A DNA stretch of 56,456 nt from Nitrospirillum amazonense (GTDB lineage Bacteria; Pseudomonadota; Alphaproteobacteria; Azospirillales; Azospirillaceae): assembly GCF_007828035.1 (NCBI RefSeq), contig NZ_VITV01000014.1, positions 1 through 56,456 on the forward strand. Reading direction: 5' to 3'. Made by a program: the position numbers and the translations under genes. The notes under the pieces were generated by a model. That model made no database searches. It saw only the letters and a program-made list of their open reading frames with translations, and was not told the origin of the DNA. Each line of letters opens with the position of its first letter. Position 1 is the stretch's first letter. This document shows, in pieces, positions 36,101 to 44,475 of this stretch.

Positions 36101-36838
36101 TCAGGCTCCTTGCTGGAAATAGCCCGCCAGCTGATAGCCGGTCAGCACGAAGCCGGCGGCCATAAGGGCGGCGTTGGCCAGGACGACGCTGTGCCGGAAG
36201 TTCTCGGTCTGGCGCCATAGGCTCATCAGGATGAGGATGACGCTCAGCGCCAGGAACTGACCGATCTCCACACCCACGTTGAAGCTGACCAGGTTGGGGA
36301 TCAGCCCCTCATGGGACAGCGCCAGTTCCTGCAGTTTGGTCGCCAGGCCGAAGCCATGGAAAAAGCCGAAGACCAGGACGGCGGCGCGGGGATTGGGCGT
36401 GAAGCCCAGCACGGTCTTGAAGGCTCCCAGGTTGTCCAGGGCCTTGTAGACCACTGACAGGCCGATGATGGCATCCACCAGGTAGGCATTGGCCCGCACG
36501 TCGGTCAGCACGCCCAGCAACAGCGTCGTGCTGTGGCCGATGGCGAACAGGGTGACGTAGCGGCCCACGTCCTTCAGCCGGTACAGCAGAAAGATGACGC
36601 CGACCAGGAACAGCAGATGATCATAGCCGGTGACCATGTGCTTGGCGCCCAGATAGATGTAGGGGACGATGTTGACGCCGTCGGCGCCGGTGATGAAGGC
36701 TTTGTCGGCGTCCGAAACGCCGTGGGCCCGGGCGGCCGTGGCGGTAAGGGCCGTGACAAGGGCGGCCAGCACAGCCAGCCGGCTCAACGCCTTGGCCGTG
36801 CGTGGGGTCGATGTGGAAAGCGGGCCTGCTGCCTGCAT
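36101..36838 (-). CDS. hupE: HupE/UreJ-family nickel/cobalt permease
   Basis: The 245-aa protein has a leader ending ATAARAHG and then six or so helices. YLGAKHMVTGYDHLLFLVGV carries the HxxxxxDH motif expected to bind nickel, followed by IGHSTTLLLGVLTDVRANAY and VFGFFHGFGLATKLQEL. The pattern fits the second HupE/UreJ branch. HupE proteins take up Ni2+ by diffusion for hydrogenase or urease, neither of which is in this window. The upstream periplasmic DUF4198 gene and downstream anchor gene support a metal-uptake role. Confidence 0.87.
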   Translation of the reverse strand: MQAAGPLSTSTPRTAKALSRLAVLAALVTALTATAARAHGVSDADKAFITGADGVNIVPYIYLGAKHMVTGYDHLLFLVGVIFLLYRLKDVGRYVTLFAIGHSTTLLLGVLTDVRANAYLVDAIIGLSVVYKALDNLGAFKTVLGFTPNPRAAVLVFGFFHGFGLATKLQELALSHEGLIPNLVSFNVGVEIGQFLALSVILILMSLWRQTENFRHSVVLANAALMAAGFVLTGYQLAGYFQQGA

Positions 36839-36848
36839 CGAGGCCCCC

Positions 36849-37232
36849 TTAGTTGATGGTGAAGGTGGTGCCCAGGCTGGTTTTCGTCGCGGTGTCGACG
36901 ACCTGGACGGCGACCTGGGACTTGGCCGGGATGGTGGCGCCAGGCGCGTCGAAGCGGTTGCCGTCGGCGGGCTTCAGCGCCACCACCTGCGTCTTGCCGC
37001 CGGTTGTGATGCTGATCTGCCCCGTCATGGCGGTGGCCGCCACCGGTTCGTCATCATCGGTGACGTACAGAGCCACGGCGCCGGCCTTGTTCACCAGTTC
37101 GAACACTGTTTCGCCAGCCATCAGCACCACGCCGCCGTGCTGCGGCTTGGTGTTGCCATGCGCCAGGGCGGGCTGGGTGGCGGCCAGCGCCAGGGCGACC
37201 AGGGCTGGGCTCAGGAACTTTGGGAGGGTCAT
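36849..37232 (-). CDS. small periplasmic protein in HupE operon
   Basis: The start at 37232 (MTLPKFLSPALVALALAATQ) gives 127 aa with a clear signal peptide cut near ALA-HG. The mature protein begins HGNTKPQHGGVVLMAGETVF, with two His close to the new N-terminus, a place often used for metal binding, and the rest is a short beta-rich domain. I do not recognise a family with certainty. It lies between the DUF4198 and HupE genes, ten bases from HupE. Confidence 0.75.
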   Translation of the reverse strand: MTLPKFLSPALVALALAATQPALAHGNTKPQHGGVVLMAGETVFELVNKAGAVALYVTDDDEPVAATAMTGQISITTGGKTQVVALKPADGNRFDAPGATIPAKSQVAVQVVDTATKTSLGTTFTIN

Positions 37233-37261
37233 GGCGGGGCCTTTCAAAGAGGGGGCCGGGT

Positions 37262-37996
37262 TCATTCCGGCGCGTGCTGCAGCAGGAAGGACAGCGTGGC
37301 CCCAAGCTCGATTTCGTCGTATTTCTTCGGATCGTCCGTGGGGGCCTTATAGACCGCCTCGATCACGTTCAGGCCCTGGTTGCGCACCGGCAGGGTGACG
37401 GTGCCGTCGGCGGCCGTCTTCATCGGGGTGGCGTCGGGGTCGTTAACCAAGTCGTTGATGACCGACACGCCGGCGATTGGCTTGCCCTTGTACAGGACCC
37501 TGTAGGTCATGGGCGTGCCCAGCTTTTCCGGTATGGGGCCGACCGGGACGATCTGCAGTACCTGTCCCGGCAGGGCGGGAATGGGCTTCTCCAGCGGGCC
37601 GCGAACGCCCACCGTGTATTTGATGGTCTTTTCCGAATAGAAGGCGTTCGGCATTTCCTCCCGCGTCTTCTTCTCGAACTCCTCGCCCTTCATCCGCGAC
37701 CAGATGCCGTTCTGCAGGACGGCGGCCACCAGGGTCGGGCGCTGCTCGGTGTCCAGGACCACCAGGGGGCCAGCCACGCGCAGCTTGGCCTCGATTGGCT
37801 GGTAATTGGCGTCATAGGCGGCAATGCCTTCGAAGCCCGGCAGACGCTTCACGGAATCCAGGTCGTCGGCGCCAACACCGTAGATCAAGGCTAACTGGCG
37901 GGCATGTTCGGCATACCAGATGGCGTGGGCGCCGGCGGGGCCGGACAAGAGGGCGCTGGTGAGCGCGGCGAGGGCGACGGGCTTGAAACGACGCAT
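37262..37996 (-). CDS. DUF4198 periplasmic protein (NikK-like)
   Basis: The start at 37996 (MRRFKPVALAALTSALLSGP) follows AGGGGATCG and gives 244 aa. The signal peptide ends at AGA, so the mature chain starts HAIWYAEHARQLALIYG; an N-terminal His in this position is a feature of DUF4198 proteins associated with nickel and cobalt uptake. Two beta-sandwich parts follow, the second Ig-like (YRVLYKGKPIAGVSVINDL). It probably delivers metal to the HupE permease in the same unit. Confidence 0.82.
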   Translation of the reverse strand: MRRFKPVALAALTSALLSGPAGAHAIWYAEHARQLALIYGVGADDLDSVKRLPGFEGIAAYDANYQPIEAKLRVAGPLVVLDTEQRPTLVAAVLQNGIWSRMKGEEFEKKTREEMPNAFYSEKTIKYTVGVRGPLEKPIPALPGQVLQIVPVGPIPEKLGTPMTYRVLYKGKPIAGVSVINDLVNDPDATPMKTAADGTVTLPVRNQGLNVIEAVYKAPTDDPKKYDEIELGATLSFLLQHAPE

Positions 37997-38171
37997 TATC
38001 GATCCCCTGTTTATGTTTTGACCCAGCACGCCTTTTGATGGCGGTCCCGTTCTTTTTAAGAAGGCTAACACCCCGGATTGGCGGGATGGCACCGATTGCG
38101 GGGGGCTTGGCGGCAGAAAACCATCCCGGGCCGGCGGGCGGACGGCCGATTGTGCTTTGGGTTTAACGGAT

Positions 38172-38208
38172 GCGCCGGCGGATGGCCGCAGTTGCCGTCC
38201 GCCGGCGC
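38172..38208 (-). terminator. terminator-like hairpin after DUF2231 gene
   Basis: GCGCCGGCGGA (38172-38182) and TCCGCCGGCGC (38198-38208) are perfect 11-bp arms, located 11 bases past the DUF2231 stop. It splits the CusF-like/DUF2231 unit from the DUF4198-HupE unit. The remaining gap to 37997 shows no gene. Confidence 0.55.
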
Positions 38209-38218
38209 GCCCCGCTTG

Positions 38219-38773
38219 TCAGTGGCGGTGGTCGGCTTCCGGATCACCGTTCGGCGATGCCGGGTCGTCATGATCGTGGTGATGATGGTGGGCATGCCCC
38301 TGATGATCGTCGAGGGCGGCGGGGTCGGGCAGGCGCTGTACGCCGATGCCATGGCGGTAGACGTTCTCCGCCCCATACCACCCGGTGATTGCCACCAGTC
38401 CCATGCCGCCAGCCACGCACAGCAGCAGCAGGGGATGGGCGCCTACGGCCCGCTTGCGGTCCAGCCAAGCGCCCAGCGACGCGACGGCCAGCACGGCCGC
38501 GGTGCGGTAGGCCCAGGTCAGGTGGATATGCACGTTCTCATGGCCGGCCAGGTCCATGGTGGACGTGGTCATGGCCCGCTGTCCCGTCAGGACGGCTGCC
38601 AGCGCCGCCACCGTACCCAGGCACAGCGACCAGCGCGCGGCGGTGGTCAGGGCTGGTGCCCATCCGGTCCTGTGCCGGACGGATGCCGCGATGAAAAACA
38701 GGAAGGTCAGAAGGGGCAGCGCCACGGCGAAATGAACCACCGCAGGGTGCCAGTTGGGCAGGATTTCCGGCAT
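38219..38773 (-). CDS. DUF2231-like membrane protein with His-rich tail
   Basis: The 184-aa protein starts MPEILPNWHPAVVHFAVALP, the WHPxxVHF motif typical of DUF2231 membrane proteins, and has four helices. The C-terminal 30 residues are His/Asp-rich (DDHQGHAHHHHHDHDDPASP), suggesting metal binding. Members are found with copper and cytochrome genes, but their function is not established. It starts three bases after the CusF-like gene. Confidence 0.8.
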   Translation of the reverse strand: MPEILPNWHPAVVHFAVALPLLTFLFFIAASVRHRTGWAPALTTAARWSLCLGTVAALAAVLTGQRAMTTSTMDLAGHENVHIHLTWAYRTAAVLAVASLGAWLDRKRAVGAHPLLLLCVAGGMGLVAITGWYGAENVYRHGIGVQRLPDPAALDDHQGHAHHHHHDHDDPASPNGDPEADHRH

Positions 38774-38776
38774 GGC

Positions 38777-39166
38777 TCAACCCTCGTGGTCATCGGGGCC
38801 GTGGCCCGTGGGCATGGCGGCGTCGTCCGGCATGACATGATCGATCCAGTAGGCGCCGGCCGAGGATCTCCCCAAGGTGAACATGACCTGGGCGCCGGGC
38901 CGCAATCCGACCAAGTCGATCCCCGGGGCTACCGGGAAGTCCATGGTCATGCCGGGCCAGTTCAGAGCGGTGATCGGGCCATGTGTCAGAGTAACGGTGC
39001 GGCGGGTGGCATCCACGGTGTTCACCGTGCCGGTGCCGACCGGCGTCTTGTCGGGCGTCTTGCCGGAATGGTCGTGGTCCATTTGAGGCGGGGCCGCCGC
39101 CAGGGCGGGCGCGTGCGTGATCATCAGCGCCGCCACGACGGCGCGCGCGAAGGTCTTCGGGATCAT
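38777..39166 (-). CDS. CusF-like periplasmic Cu/Ag-binding protein
   Basis: A 129-aa precursor with a signal peptide (ALMITHAPALAAA). VTLTHGPITALNWPGMTMDF contains the His, Trp and two Met residues at the spacing used by CusF to bind Cu(I) or Ag(I) through a Trp-copper contact. CusF hands copper to a CusCBA pump; none is adjacent, and the CzcCBA pump of this island is of divalent type. It is coupled to DUF2231 and the Cys-rich gene upstream, forming a possible small copper-handling unit. Confidence 0.87.
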   Translation of the reverse strand: MIPKTFARAVVAALMITHAPALAAAPPQMDHDHSGKTPDKTPVGTGTVNTVDATRRTVTLTHGPITALNWPGMTMDFPVAPGIDLVGLRPGAQVMFTLGRSSAGAYWIDHVMPDDAAMPTGHGPDDHEG

Positions 39167-39230
39167 TTGATTCTCCCAGGGAATCTGGACTGGGCCGCCG
39201 ATTGCGGAACGGCCGGGGTGGGGCGTGGCC

Positions 39231-39608
39231 TTACAGCCGGATCACGCCCCTGGGAGGTTCAAGTGGGGGAAGGGAGGTGATGCCGGTCCCGTCCGTATGC
39301 GCCGGCGATCCTGGCGCTCGCGCCTGGTCCGCCAGCCAGTCCGGTGCAGCCTGGGGGCTGAGTGCCGCCCCGTGGCAGGCCATGGCGCAGCACGGGGAGA
39401 TCCCATGGCAGCAACAGCCGTCCTGGCATCCAAGGTCCTGCACGTCGGCCACCAGGACGGAGGGCGCCACGACGGCGACAGGGGCCGCCGCGACCTCGAT
39501 GACAGTTTGTCGTCCCACGCCATGGGCCTGCGCCCGGCCAGCCCATCCGAGGACGCAGGCGGCGATGCATAGCAGGACGAAGAGTTGTGGGAGCGAACGG
39601 AGGCGCAT
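39231..39608 (-). CDS. small exported Cys/His-rich protein
   Basis: The start at 39608 (MRLRSLPQLFVLLCIAACVL) gives 125 aa with a signal peptide ending AQA-HG. Residues 60-80 (GCQDGCCCHGISPCCAMACH) hold seven Cys and two His, a metallothionein-like cluster, yet the protein should be periplasmic. I do not know a family. It is first in the minus-strand unit with the CusF-like and DUF2231 genes, so a copper- or silver-binding role is plausible. Confidence 0.65.
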   Translation of the reverse strand: MRLRSLPQLFVLLCIAACVLGWAGRAQAHGVGRQTVIEVAAAPVAVVAPSVLVADVQDLGCQDGCCCHGISPCCAMACHGAALSPQAAPDWLADQARAPGSPAHTDGTGITSLPPLEPPRGVIRL

Positions 39609-39841
39609 GCCGGCACCATAACGGTCCGGTGCCGGGTGTGCAAAGGCGCATCGCAGGGCGCCGGCACCCATCCGTCACAACGGTATATCGTGCTGCGCCG
39701 ATGCCCGCTGACGCGGAAGCCTGCCAATCGGAGCGATAACAAAGGCGCCATCATGTCGCGCGTTGGCGCTAGGCTTTTATGAATCGCGCCGGCCGGTATG
39801 CCGACCGCAAATCCAAAAACCTTAAGCGACAGGGGGCCTCC

Positions 39842-40510
39842 ATGACTGTCTTGCGGCCGAAGTTCATCACGTTCGACTGCTATGGCACGCTGATCAACTT
39901 CGAGATGGCGCCGGTGGCGCGGACGGTTTACGCCGACCGCCTGGCGGGGGAGGCGCTGGAAGAGTTCTGCCGCGACTTCTCCGCCTACAGGCTGGACGCC
40001 GTCCTCGGCGCCTGGCGGCCGTACCGCGATGTGGTGGTCGAGGCCCTGCAGCGTGCGTGCAAGAAGGCGGGGGTCCCATATCGTGACGCCGACGGCGCGG
40101 CGCTGTATGCCGCCATTCCGACGTGGAACCCCCATTCCGACGTCGTTGAGCCGCTGAAGCGCGTCGCGGCCGAGTTTCCGCTCGTCATTCTGTCCAATTC
40201 GATGGTCGATCTCATCCCCCACAGCGTCGAGAGGCTGCAGGCGCCATTCCACACGGTCTGCACGGCGGAGGAGGCCCAGGCCTACAAGCCGCGGATGCGC
40301 GCCTTCGAGTTCATGTTTGACACTCTGGGCTGCGGGCCGGCGGACGTGCTCCACTGCTCCTCCAGCTTCCGCTACGACTTGATGACCGCCTATGACATGG
40401 GCATCACCATGAAGGCCTTCGTCAACCGGGGGCACGAGCCGCTGAACAGCTACTACCAGGTCCACGACATCCCCAACATCGGCGGCCTGCCTGCACTGGT
40501 GGGACTATGA
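39842..40510 (+). CDS. HAD-superfamily, 2-haloacid dehalogenase type II-like
   Basis: The start at 39842 (MTVLRPKFITFDCYGTLINF) follows GACAGGGGGCCTCC and gives 222 aa. FDCYGTL contains the nucleophile Asp, VILSNSMVDL the second motif, and KPRMRAFEF the Lys motif. The ending DVLHCSSSFRYDLMTAYDMG corresponds to the last HAD motif. The cap and motifs are those of L-2-haloacid dehalogenase-type proteins, though many such proteins act on other substrates. It leads a seven-gene plus-strand run and overlaps the cupin gene (ATGA). Confidence 0.83.
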   Translation: MTVLRPKFITFDCYGTLINFEMAPVARTVYADRLAGEALEEFCRDFSAYRLDAVLGAWRPYRDVVVEALQRACKKAGVPYRDADGAALYAAIPTWNPHSDVVEPLKRVAAEFPLVILSNSMVDLIPHSVERLQAPFHTVCTAEEAQAYKPRMRAFEFMFDTLGCGPADVLHCSSSFRYDLMTAYDMGITMKAFVNRGHEPLNSYYQVHDIPNIGGLPALVGL

Positions 40511-41241
40511 CCGCGAAGGCGCTGAAGGGCCTGGTGGGGGCCCCGGTGGGGGCCCCGGTGGGGGCCGTTGTCGATCTGCGGGCCTATGCGGCCGGCACGA
40601 CCCCTGCGGACGACTGGATCGGCGGTCGCGCCGTGCCGGCCTTTACCGACGCCGCGGCCACCGTCGCGGCCCTGGCGCCGCGCGGGGAAGGGGGCGTCGA
40701 TGGCCTGCTGGCAGACGAATTCGTCCTCGTTCTGAACGGTGGGCTTGAAATCGACAGCGATGGCGGCCGTCTCTCGCTGCGGGCGGGCATGAGCGCCGTG
40801 CTGCCAGTAGGGACAAGCTTCACCTGGCGGGCCGCCGAGGGAACGCTGCTGGTCATCGCCAGCTGCCCGGCGGCCCAGCCCGGGACGGCGGAGACGCCGG
40901 TGACGATCGACCAGGCCGCACCTCTCTCGCCCTCCAACCCGCCGCTGGCCGAATTACTGGTCGGCCCCACACCGTCCTGCCGGAACCATTCCGATTACTG
41001 GTCGGCCAGTCGTGAATTCGTTTGCGGGACCTGGGATTCCACGCCCTATCACCGCAGGCAGATGCCCTATCGCCATATCGAGCTCATGCATCTGCTGGAG
41101 GGCAGCGTCACTTTCGCTGACGCGGGCGGCAGCGTCACCTTCTCCGCCGGCGATGTTTGCCTGGTCATCCGGGGCGATGGCTGCGCGTGGATCAGCGAGA
41201 CGCATGTCAAAAAGGTCTACGCGACGCAGCGTCCCGCGTGA
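40507..41241 (+). CDS. bicupin protein
   Basis: The 244-aa protein has two cupin-like halves. The first (GGLEIDSDGGRLSLRAGMSA) and the second (MPYRHIELMHLLEGSVTFAD, then GDVCLVIRGDGCAW) each show the glycine-rich strands; the second retains His and Glu of the metal site, while the first lacks them. It resembles DUF861-type cupins linked to amino-acid or ureide catabolism. Residues 8-19 are the repeat LVGAPVGAPVGA, encoded by a 12-bp tandem repeat. Start and stop overlap the HAD gene upstream. Confidence 0.72.
   Translation: MTAKALKGLVGAPVGAPVGAVVDLRAYAAGTTPADDWIGGRAVPAFTDAAATVAALAPRGEGGVDGLLADEFVLVLNGGLEIDSDGGRLSLRAGMSAVLPVGTSFTWRAAEGTLLVIASCPAAQPGTAETPVTIDQAAPLSPSNPPLAELLVGPTPSCRNHSDYWSASREFVCGTWDSTPYHRRQMPYRHIELMHLLEGSVTFADAGGSVTFSAGDVCLVIRGDGCAWISETHVKKVYATQRPA
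40533..40566 (+). repeat. 12-bp tandem repeat within the bicupin gene
   Basis: GGTGGGGGCCCC occurs 2.8 times in a row and encodes VGAP units. As the unit is a multiple of three, slippage would change the protein's N-terminal length without a frameshift. Confidence 0.8.
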
Positions 41242-41435
41242 CCATCGCGGCGGCCACGCGCCCGGACCGCCGGCGCCCCAACCACTGGCGCGTCGCCACG
41301 GTATCTTATATCGCCTTGCGTCCATGTCGCCGCATGACGGTGGCGCGGTTCGGCGACATACGGGAGAAGTTGCCGGCGGAGGCTGGCTTAATAAACGGCA
41401 ACAAAGTCATCGCCGACAAGCACGGGGAACGGGAC

Positions 41436-42641
41436 ATGGGCCAAATCGCGTCGGTTGGATCTGGATCATTTGTGGTGAGTGAAGCGTCCGCGAAGCGCAC
41501 GACGATGGCGCGGCCGCGACTTCAGAATATCGACGCGCTGCGCGGGCTGGTCATGGTCTTCATGCTGCTCGACCATGTTCGCGAGACGTGGTTCCTGTAT
41601 GTGCCCGTCGCCGATCCGGTCGATGCCCGGACGGCTGCGCCGGCGGTGTTTCTCGCCCGTCTGCTGGTCAGCCTGTGTGCGCCCATCTTCGTCGCCCTCA
41701 CCGGTCTCGGCGTCTATCTGTATGCCAGCAATCACACCAGGGGCGAAACGACGGCTTATTTGGTGAAACGCGGCCTTCTGCTGATGGCGATCGAGGTGCT
41801 GATCCTGTCGCCCATTTATTGGGGCATATCGCCGCCGATGCTCTGGCTGCAAGTCATCTGGTGCATCGGTGTGTGCATGATCGTGCTGGCGGCCTTGATC
41901 CGGCTGCCACGCCCCGCGTTGATCACCCTAGGCCTGGTCATCGTCTGCGGTCACAATCTTCTCGATCCCATCCACCTCACCCCCGATAATCCGCTGTTCA
42001 TCCTTTGGGCCGAGCTGCATCAGCGCGATTTCATCGCGCTGCCGTTCGGCCTCGTCGCGAAAACGAGCTATCCCATTCTTCCGTGGATTGGTGTGATATC
42101 GCTGGGCTATGGCATCGGTCCGTGGTTCGAGGCGGACATTTCCCCGGAAACGCGCCAGCGCCGTCTTCTGACGCTTGGTTTCGGGATGATTGCCGCCTTC
42201 GTCGTGTTGCGCGCGCTCAACATCTATGGCGACAAGCCGTGGTTCGTCGTCGACGGTGATCCGCTGCGCACGATGATGAGCTTTCTGGCGCTCACCAAGT
42301 ATCCGCCGTCTCTTCTCTTCCTGCTGCCGACCTTGGGCGTCGGCGCGGTTCTGCTCGCCTTGCTGGACCGCGTACGGGACTCCGGCTTCGTCGGTGTGCT
42401 GTCGGTGTTCGGTGGGGCGCCGATGTTCTTTTACATCGTCCATCTCTGCACGCTTCGTATTCTGTATCATATCGCCTTCGCGATCTGGGGTTCGAACCAC
42501 GGCACCGTGTTCGGGGTTGGCAGCTACGGCTGGGTGGTCGTCTGGTATCTCGGTTTGATAATTCCCTTCTACGTGCCGACCGCGTGGTTCTCCCGCCTCA
42601 AGAGGCGCCGTCGCGACATCGCCTGGCTGAAATACTTTTAA
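41436..42641 (+). CDS. DUF1624-like multi-pass membrane protein
   Basis: A membrane protein of about 400 aa with ten or so helices. RLQNIDALRGLVMVFMLLDH is the conserved N-terminal DALRG motif of DUF1624/heparan-alpha-glucosaminide acetyltransferase-like proteins, in which the following His region transfers acetyl groups across the membrane. I choose the ATG at 41436; 41505 is an alternative that starts just before the motif. It sits in the catabolic run after the bicupin, with a 194-base gap, and its substrate is unknown. Confidence 0.78.
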   Translation: MGQIASVGSGSFVVSEASAKRTTMARPRLQNIDALRGLVMVFMLLDHVRETWFLYVPVADPVDARTAAPAVFLARLLVSLCAPIFVALTGLGVYLYASNHTRGETTAYLVKRGLLLMAIEVLILSPIYWGISPPMLWLQVIWCIGVCMIVLAALIRLPRPALITLGLVIVCGHNLLDPIHLTPDNPLFILWAELHQRDFIALPFGLVAKTSYPILPWIGVISLGYGIGPWFEADISPETRQRRLLTLGFGMIAAFVVLRALNIYGDKPWFVVDGDPLRTMMSFLALTKYPPSLLFLLPTLGVGAVLLALLDRVRDSGFVGVLSVFGGAPMFFYIVHLCTLRILYHIAFAIWGSNHGTVFGVGSYGWVVVWYLGLIIPFYVPTAWFSRLKRRRRDIAWLKYF

Positions 42642-42776
42642 GGCGGGGGGCTTTAACCAGCGCGCGCGTGGCGGCCCCTTCCTGATCCAGCATTGGACCC
42701 GCTTGACCGCGCTTTCCAACCGGTCGCCCAACCAATCGTCGGCATGCATTTCCAAGAATCTCCAAGAGAACCCAAG

Positions 42777-43952
42777 ATGATTGAAACCTTGTCCAAGCCG
42801 CCCGCCCATTCTGGTCAGATGACCCTTGACGCGGCTGAGACCCCGGCGCTGGTGCTTGACGTGGCGCGGTTCGATCGGAACGTGGCCCGATTGAAGGCGC
42901 GTTTGGCGCATCTCGGCGTTGGCTTCCGACCGCATGTGAAAACCGCCAAATCGATCGACGTGGCCCAGCGCCTTTTCGCGGGTGACCTGGGGCCGATCAC
43001 CGTTTCGACAATAGCTGAAGCGGAATACTTCGCCGCCGCAGGTGCGACGGACATCGTCTATGCCGTCGGCTTGGCGCCGAAGAAGATCCCGCGGATACGT
43101 GACCTTGTGGCCCAGGGCGTGGACGTCGCGGTACTTATCGATACCGTCGAACAGGCCCAGGCCCTTGCCACGACGGCACTGGACGGCGGCGCGATGCCGG
43201 CGGTGTTGATCGAGATCGATTGTGACGGCCATCGCGGCGGGCTTTCCCCCGGTAACGCCGCGATCATCGAGATCGCGGATATTCTGCGGGCAGGGGCGGT
43301 GGAGGTCCGGGGTGTGCTCACCCATGCCGGGGAATCCTACGCGTGCCGGGGAGGTGTGGGCCTGGTGGAGGCTGCTGAGGGCGAGCGCGCGGCCGCGGTG
43401 GCCGCCGCCCAGGCTTTGCGCCGCCACGGGCACGCGGCGCCGGTGGTCAGCGTGGGCTCGACCCCGACCGCGCATTTCGCCCGCGATCTCGATGGTGTGA
43501 CGGAAGTGCGCGCCGGTGTCTTCATGTTCTTCGATCTCGTGATGCATGGCATCGGCGTCTGCGCGGTCGATGACATCGCCGTCTCGGTGCTGGCCACCGT
43601 CATCGGACACAAGCTGGAAAAGGGCTGGATCCTGATTGACGCTGGCTGGATGGCCATGTCTCGCGACCGGGGGACGCAACGCCATCCCGTTGATCAAGGG
43701 TACGGCCTCGTCTGCGATATCGACGGTGTGCCGTGGCCGGATCTGATCGTGGATGATGCCAGCCAGGAGCATGGGATCATCAAGGTCCGGCCCGGCAGCG
43801 CCGCCGCGTTGCCCGACCTTCCGGTCGGTGCACGCGTGCGTATTCTGCCCAACCATGCATGCGCGACGGCGGCTCAGCATTGGGCCTACCAGGTGGTCAC
43901 AACCGGCAGCCGCGACATCGTGGCGGCGTGGCCACGGATGCGGGGATGGTGA
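42777..43952 (+). CDS. D-threonine aldolase-like PLP enzyme
   Basis: The start at 42777 gives 391 aa. FRPHVKTAKSIDVAQRL (about residues 47-63) has the PLP lysine in the HVKT context of D-threonine aldolase/D-serine dehydratase proteins. VLIEIDCDGHRGGLSPG and ILPNHACATAAQHWAY follow, the latter with the His and Cys that bind the divalent metal. The fold III alanine-racemase-like barrel acts on D-hydroxy amino acids, giving glycine plus an aldehyde, or a keto acid plus ammonia. The RidA gene starts inside its last codons, so it is translated together with the enamine/imine deaminase. Confidence 0.87.
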   Translation: MIETLSKPPAHSGQMTLDAAETPALVLDVARFDRNVARLKARLAHLGVGFRPHVKTAKSIDVAQRLFAGDLGPITVSTIAEAEYFAAAGATDIVYAVGLAPKKIPRIRDLVAQGVDVAVLIDTVEQAQALATTALDGGAMPAVLIEIDCDGHRGGLSPGNAAIIEIADILRAGAVEVRGVLTHAGESYACRGGVGLVEAAEGERAAAVAAAQALRRHGHAAPVVSVGSTPTAHFARDLDGVTEVRAGVFMFFDLVMHGIGVCAVDDIAVSVLATVIGHKLEKGWILIDAGWMAMSRDRGTQRHPVDQGYGLVCDIDGVPWPDLIVDDASQEHGIIKVRPGSAAALPDLPVGARVRILPNHACATAAQHWAYQVVTTGSRDIVAAWPRMRGW

Positions 43953-44383
43953 ACCTCATGGAGATGAAGATCGAGACGTTGGAACCCGAGGGCCTTGCAC
44001 GGCCAGGCGGCCACTACAGCCATGCCATCCGCTATGGCGGCTTGGTCTTCACGGCGGGCCAACTCGGCGTGCGCGCGGACGGCTCCCATACCGCTGATTT
44101 GGGGTTCGAAGATCAGGTCCGGCAGGCGCTGTCCAACGTGTTGGTGGCATTGCGCGCCGCTGGCGCTGGGCCCGGCGATATTCTCAAGGTCACTGCCTAC
44201 ATCGTCGGCGTTGAGAATTGGCCCTGCTTCAACGCGGTCTATGCCGAGATGATGGGGGACGCGCGGCCGGCGCGGACGGTGGTTCCGGTCGGCGAGTTGC
44301 ATTACGGCTATCTGGTCGAGATCGATGCCGTGGCGGTGTGTGGCGCGACCGGCGCCCGGGAGGGCGCGATGAACATGATCTGA
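43946..44383 (+). CDS. RidA-family enamine/imine deaminase
   Basis: The ATG at 43946 overlaps the aldolase-like gene stop; 145 aa. GGLVFTAGQLGVRADGSHTA, QVRQALSNVLVALRAAGAGP and DARPARTVVPVGELHYGYLV reproduce the RidA fold, including the Arg in ARTVVPV that contacts the substrate carboxylate. RidA hydrolyses reactive enamines or imines released by PLP enzymes and FAD oxidases, both of which are encoded on either side. Starts at 43958 or 43964 are also possible. Confidence 0.9.
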   Translation: MVNLMEMKIETLEPEGLARPGGHYSHAIRYGGLVFTAGQLGVRADGSHTADLGFEDQVRQALSNVLVALRAAGAGPGDILKVTAYIVGVENWPCFNAVYAEMMGDARPARTVVPVGELHYGYLVEIDAVAVCGATGAREGAMNMI

Positions 44384-44475
44384 TCGCAGCCTTCAGGTTT
44401 TCGATGGGCCGGCCATTCCGGCGAGCCCTGGTTTCCGTCCATCGTCGGCGCCTACCGCCGTCAGGATCTGGTGCG

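Noticed and set aside
39242-40465. Long minus-strand open frame (407 codons) across the HAD gene
   Set aside because: It is antisense to the HAD gene, has low-complexity Arg/His/Gly composition and no family motifs; the plus-strand frame has clear HAD motifs.
41928-43880. 650-codon minus-strand open frame
   Set aside because: It is antisense to the DUF1624 and D-threonine-aldolase-like genes, both with strong motifs; its composition (Arg, His, Gln, Gly) is that of a GC-driven shadow.
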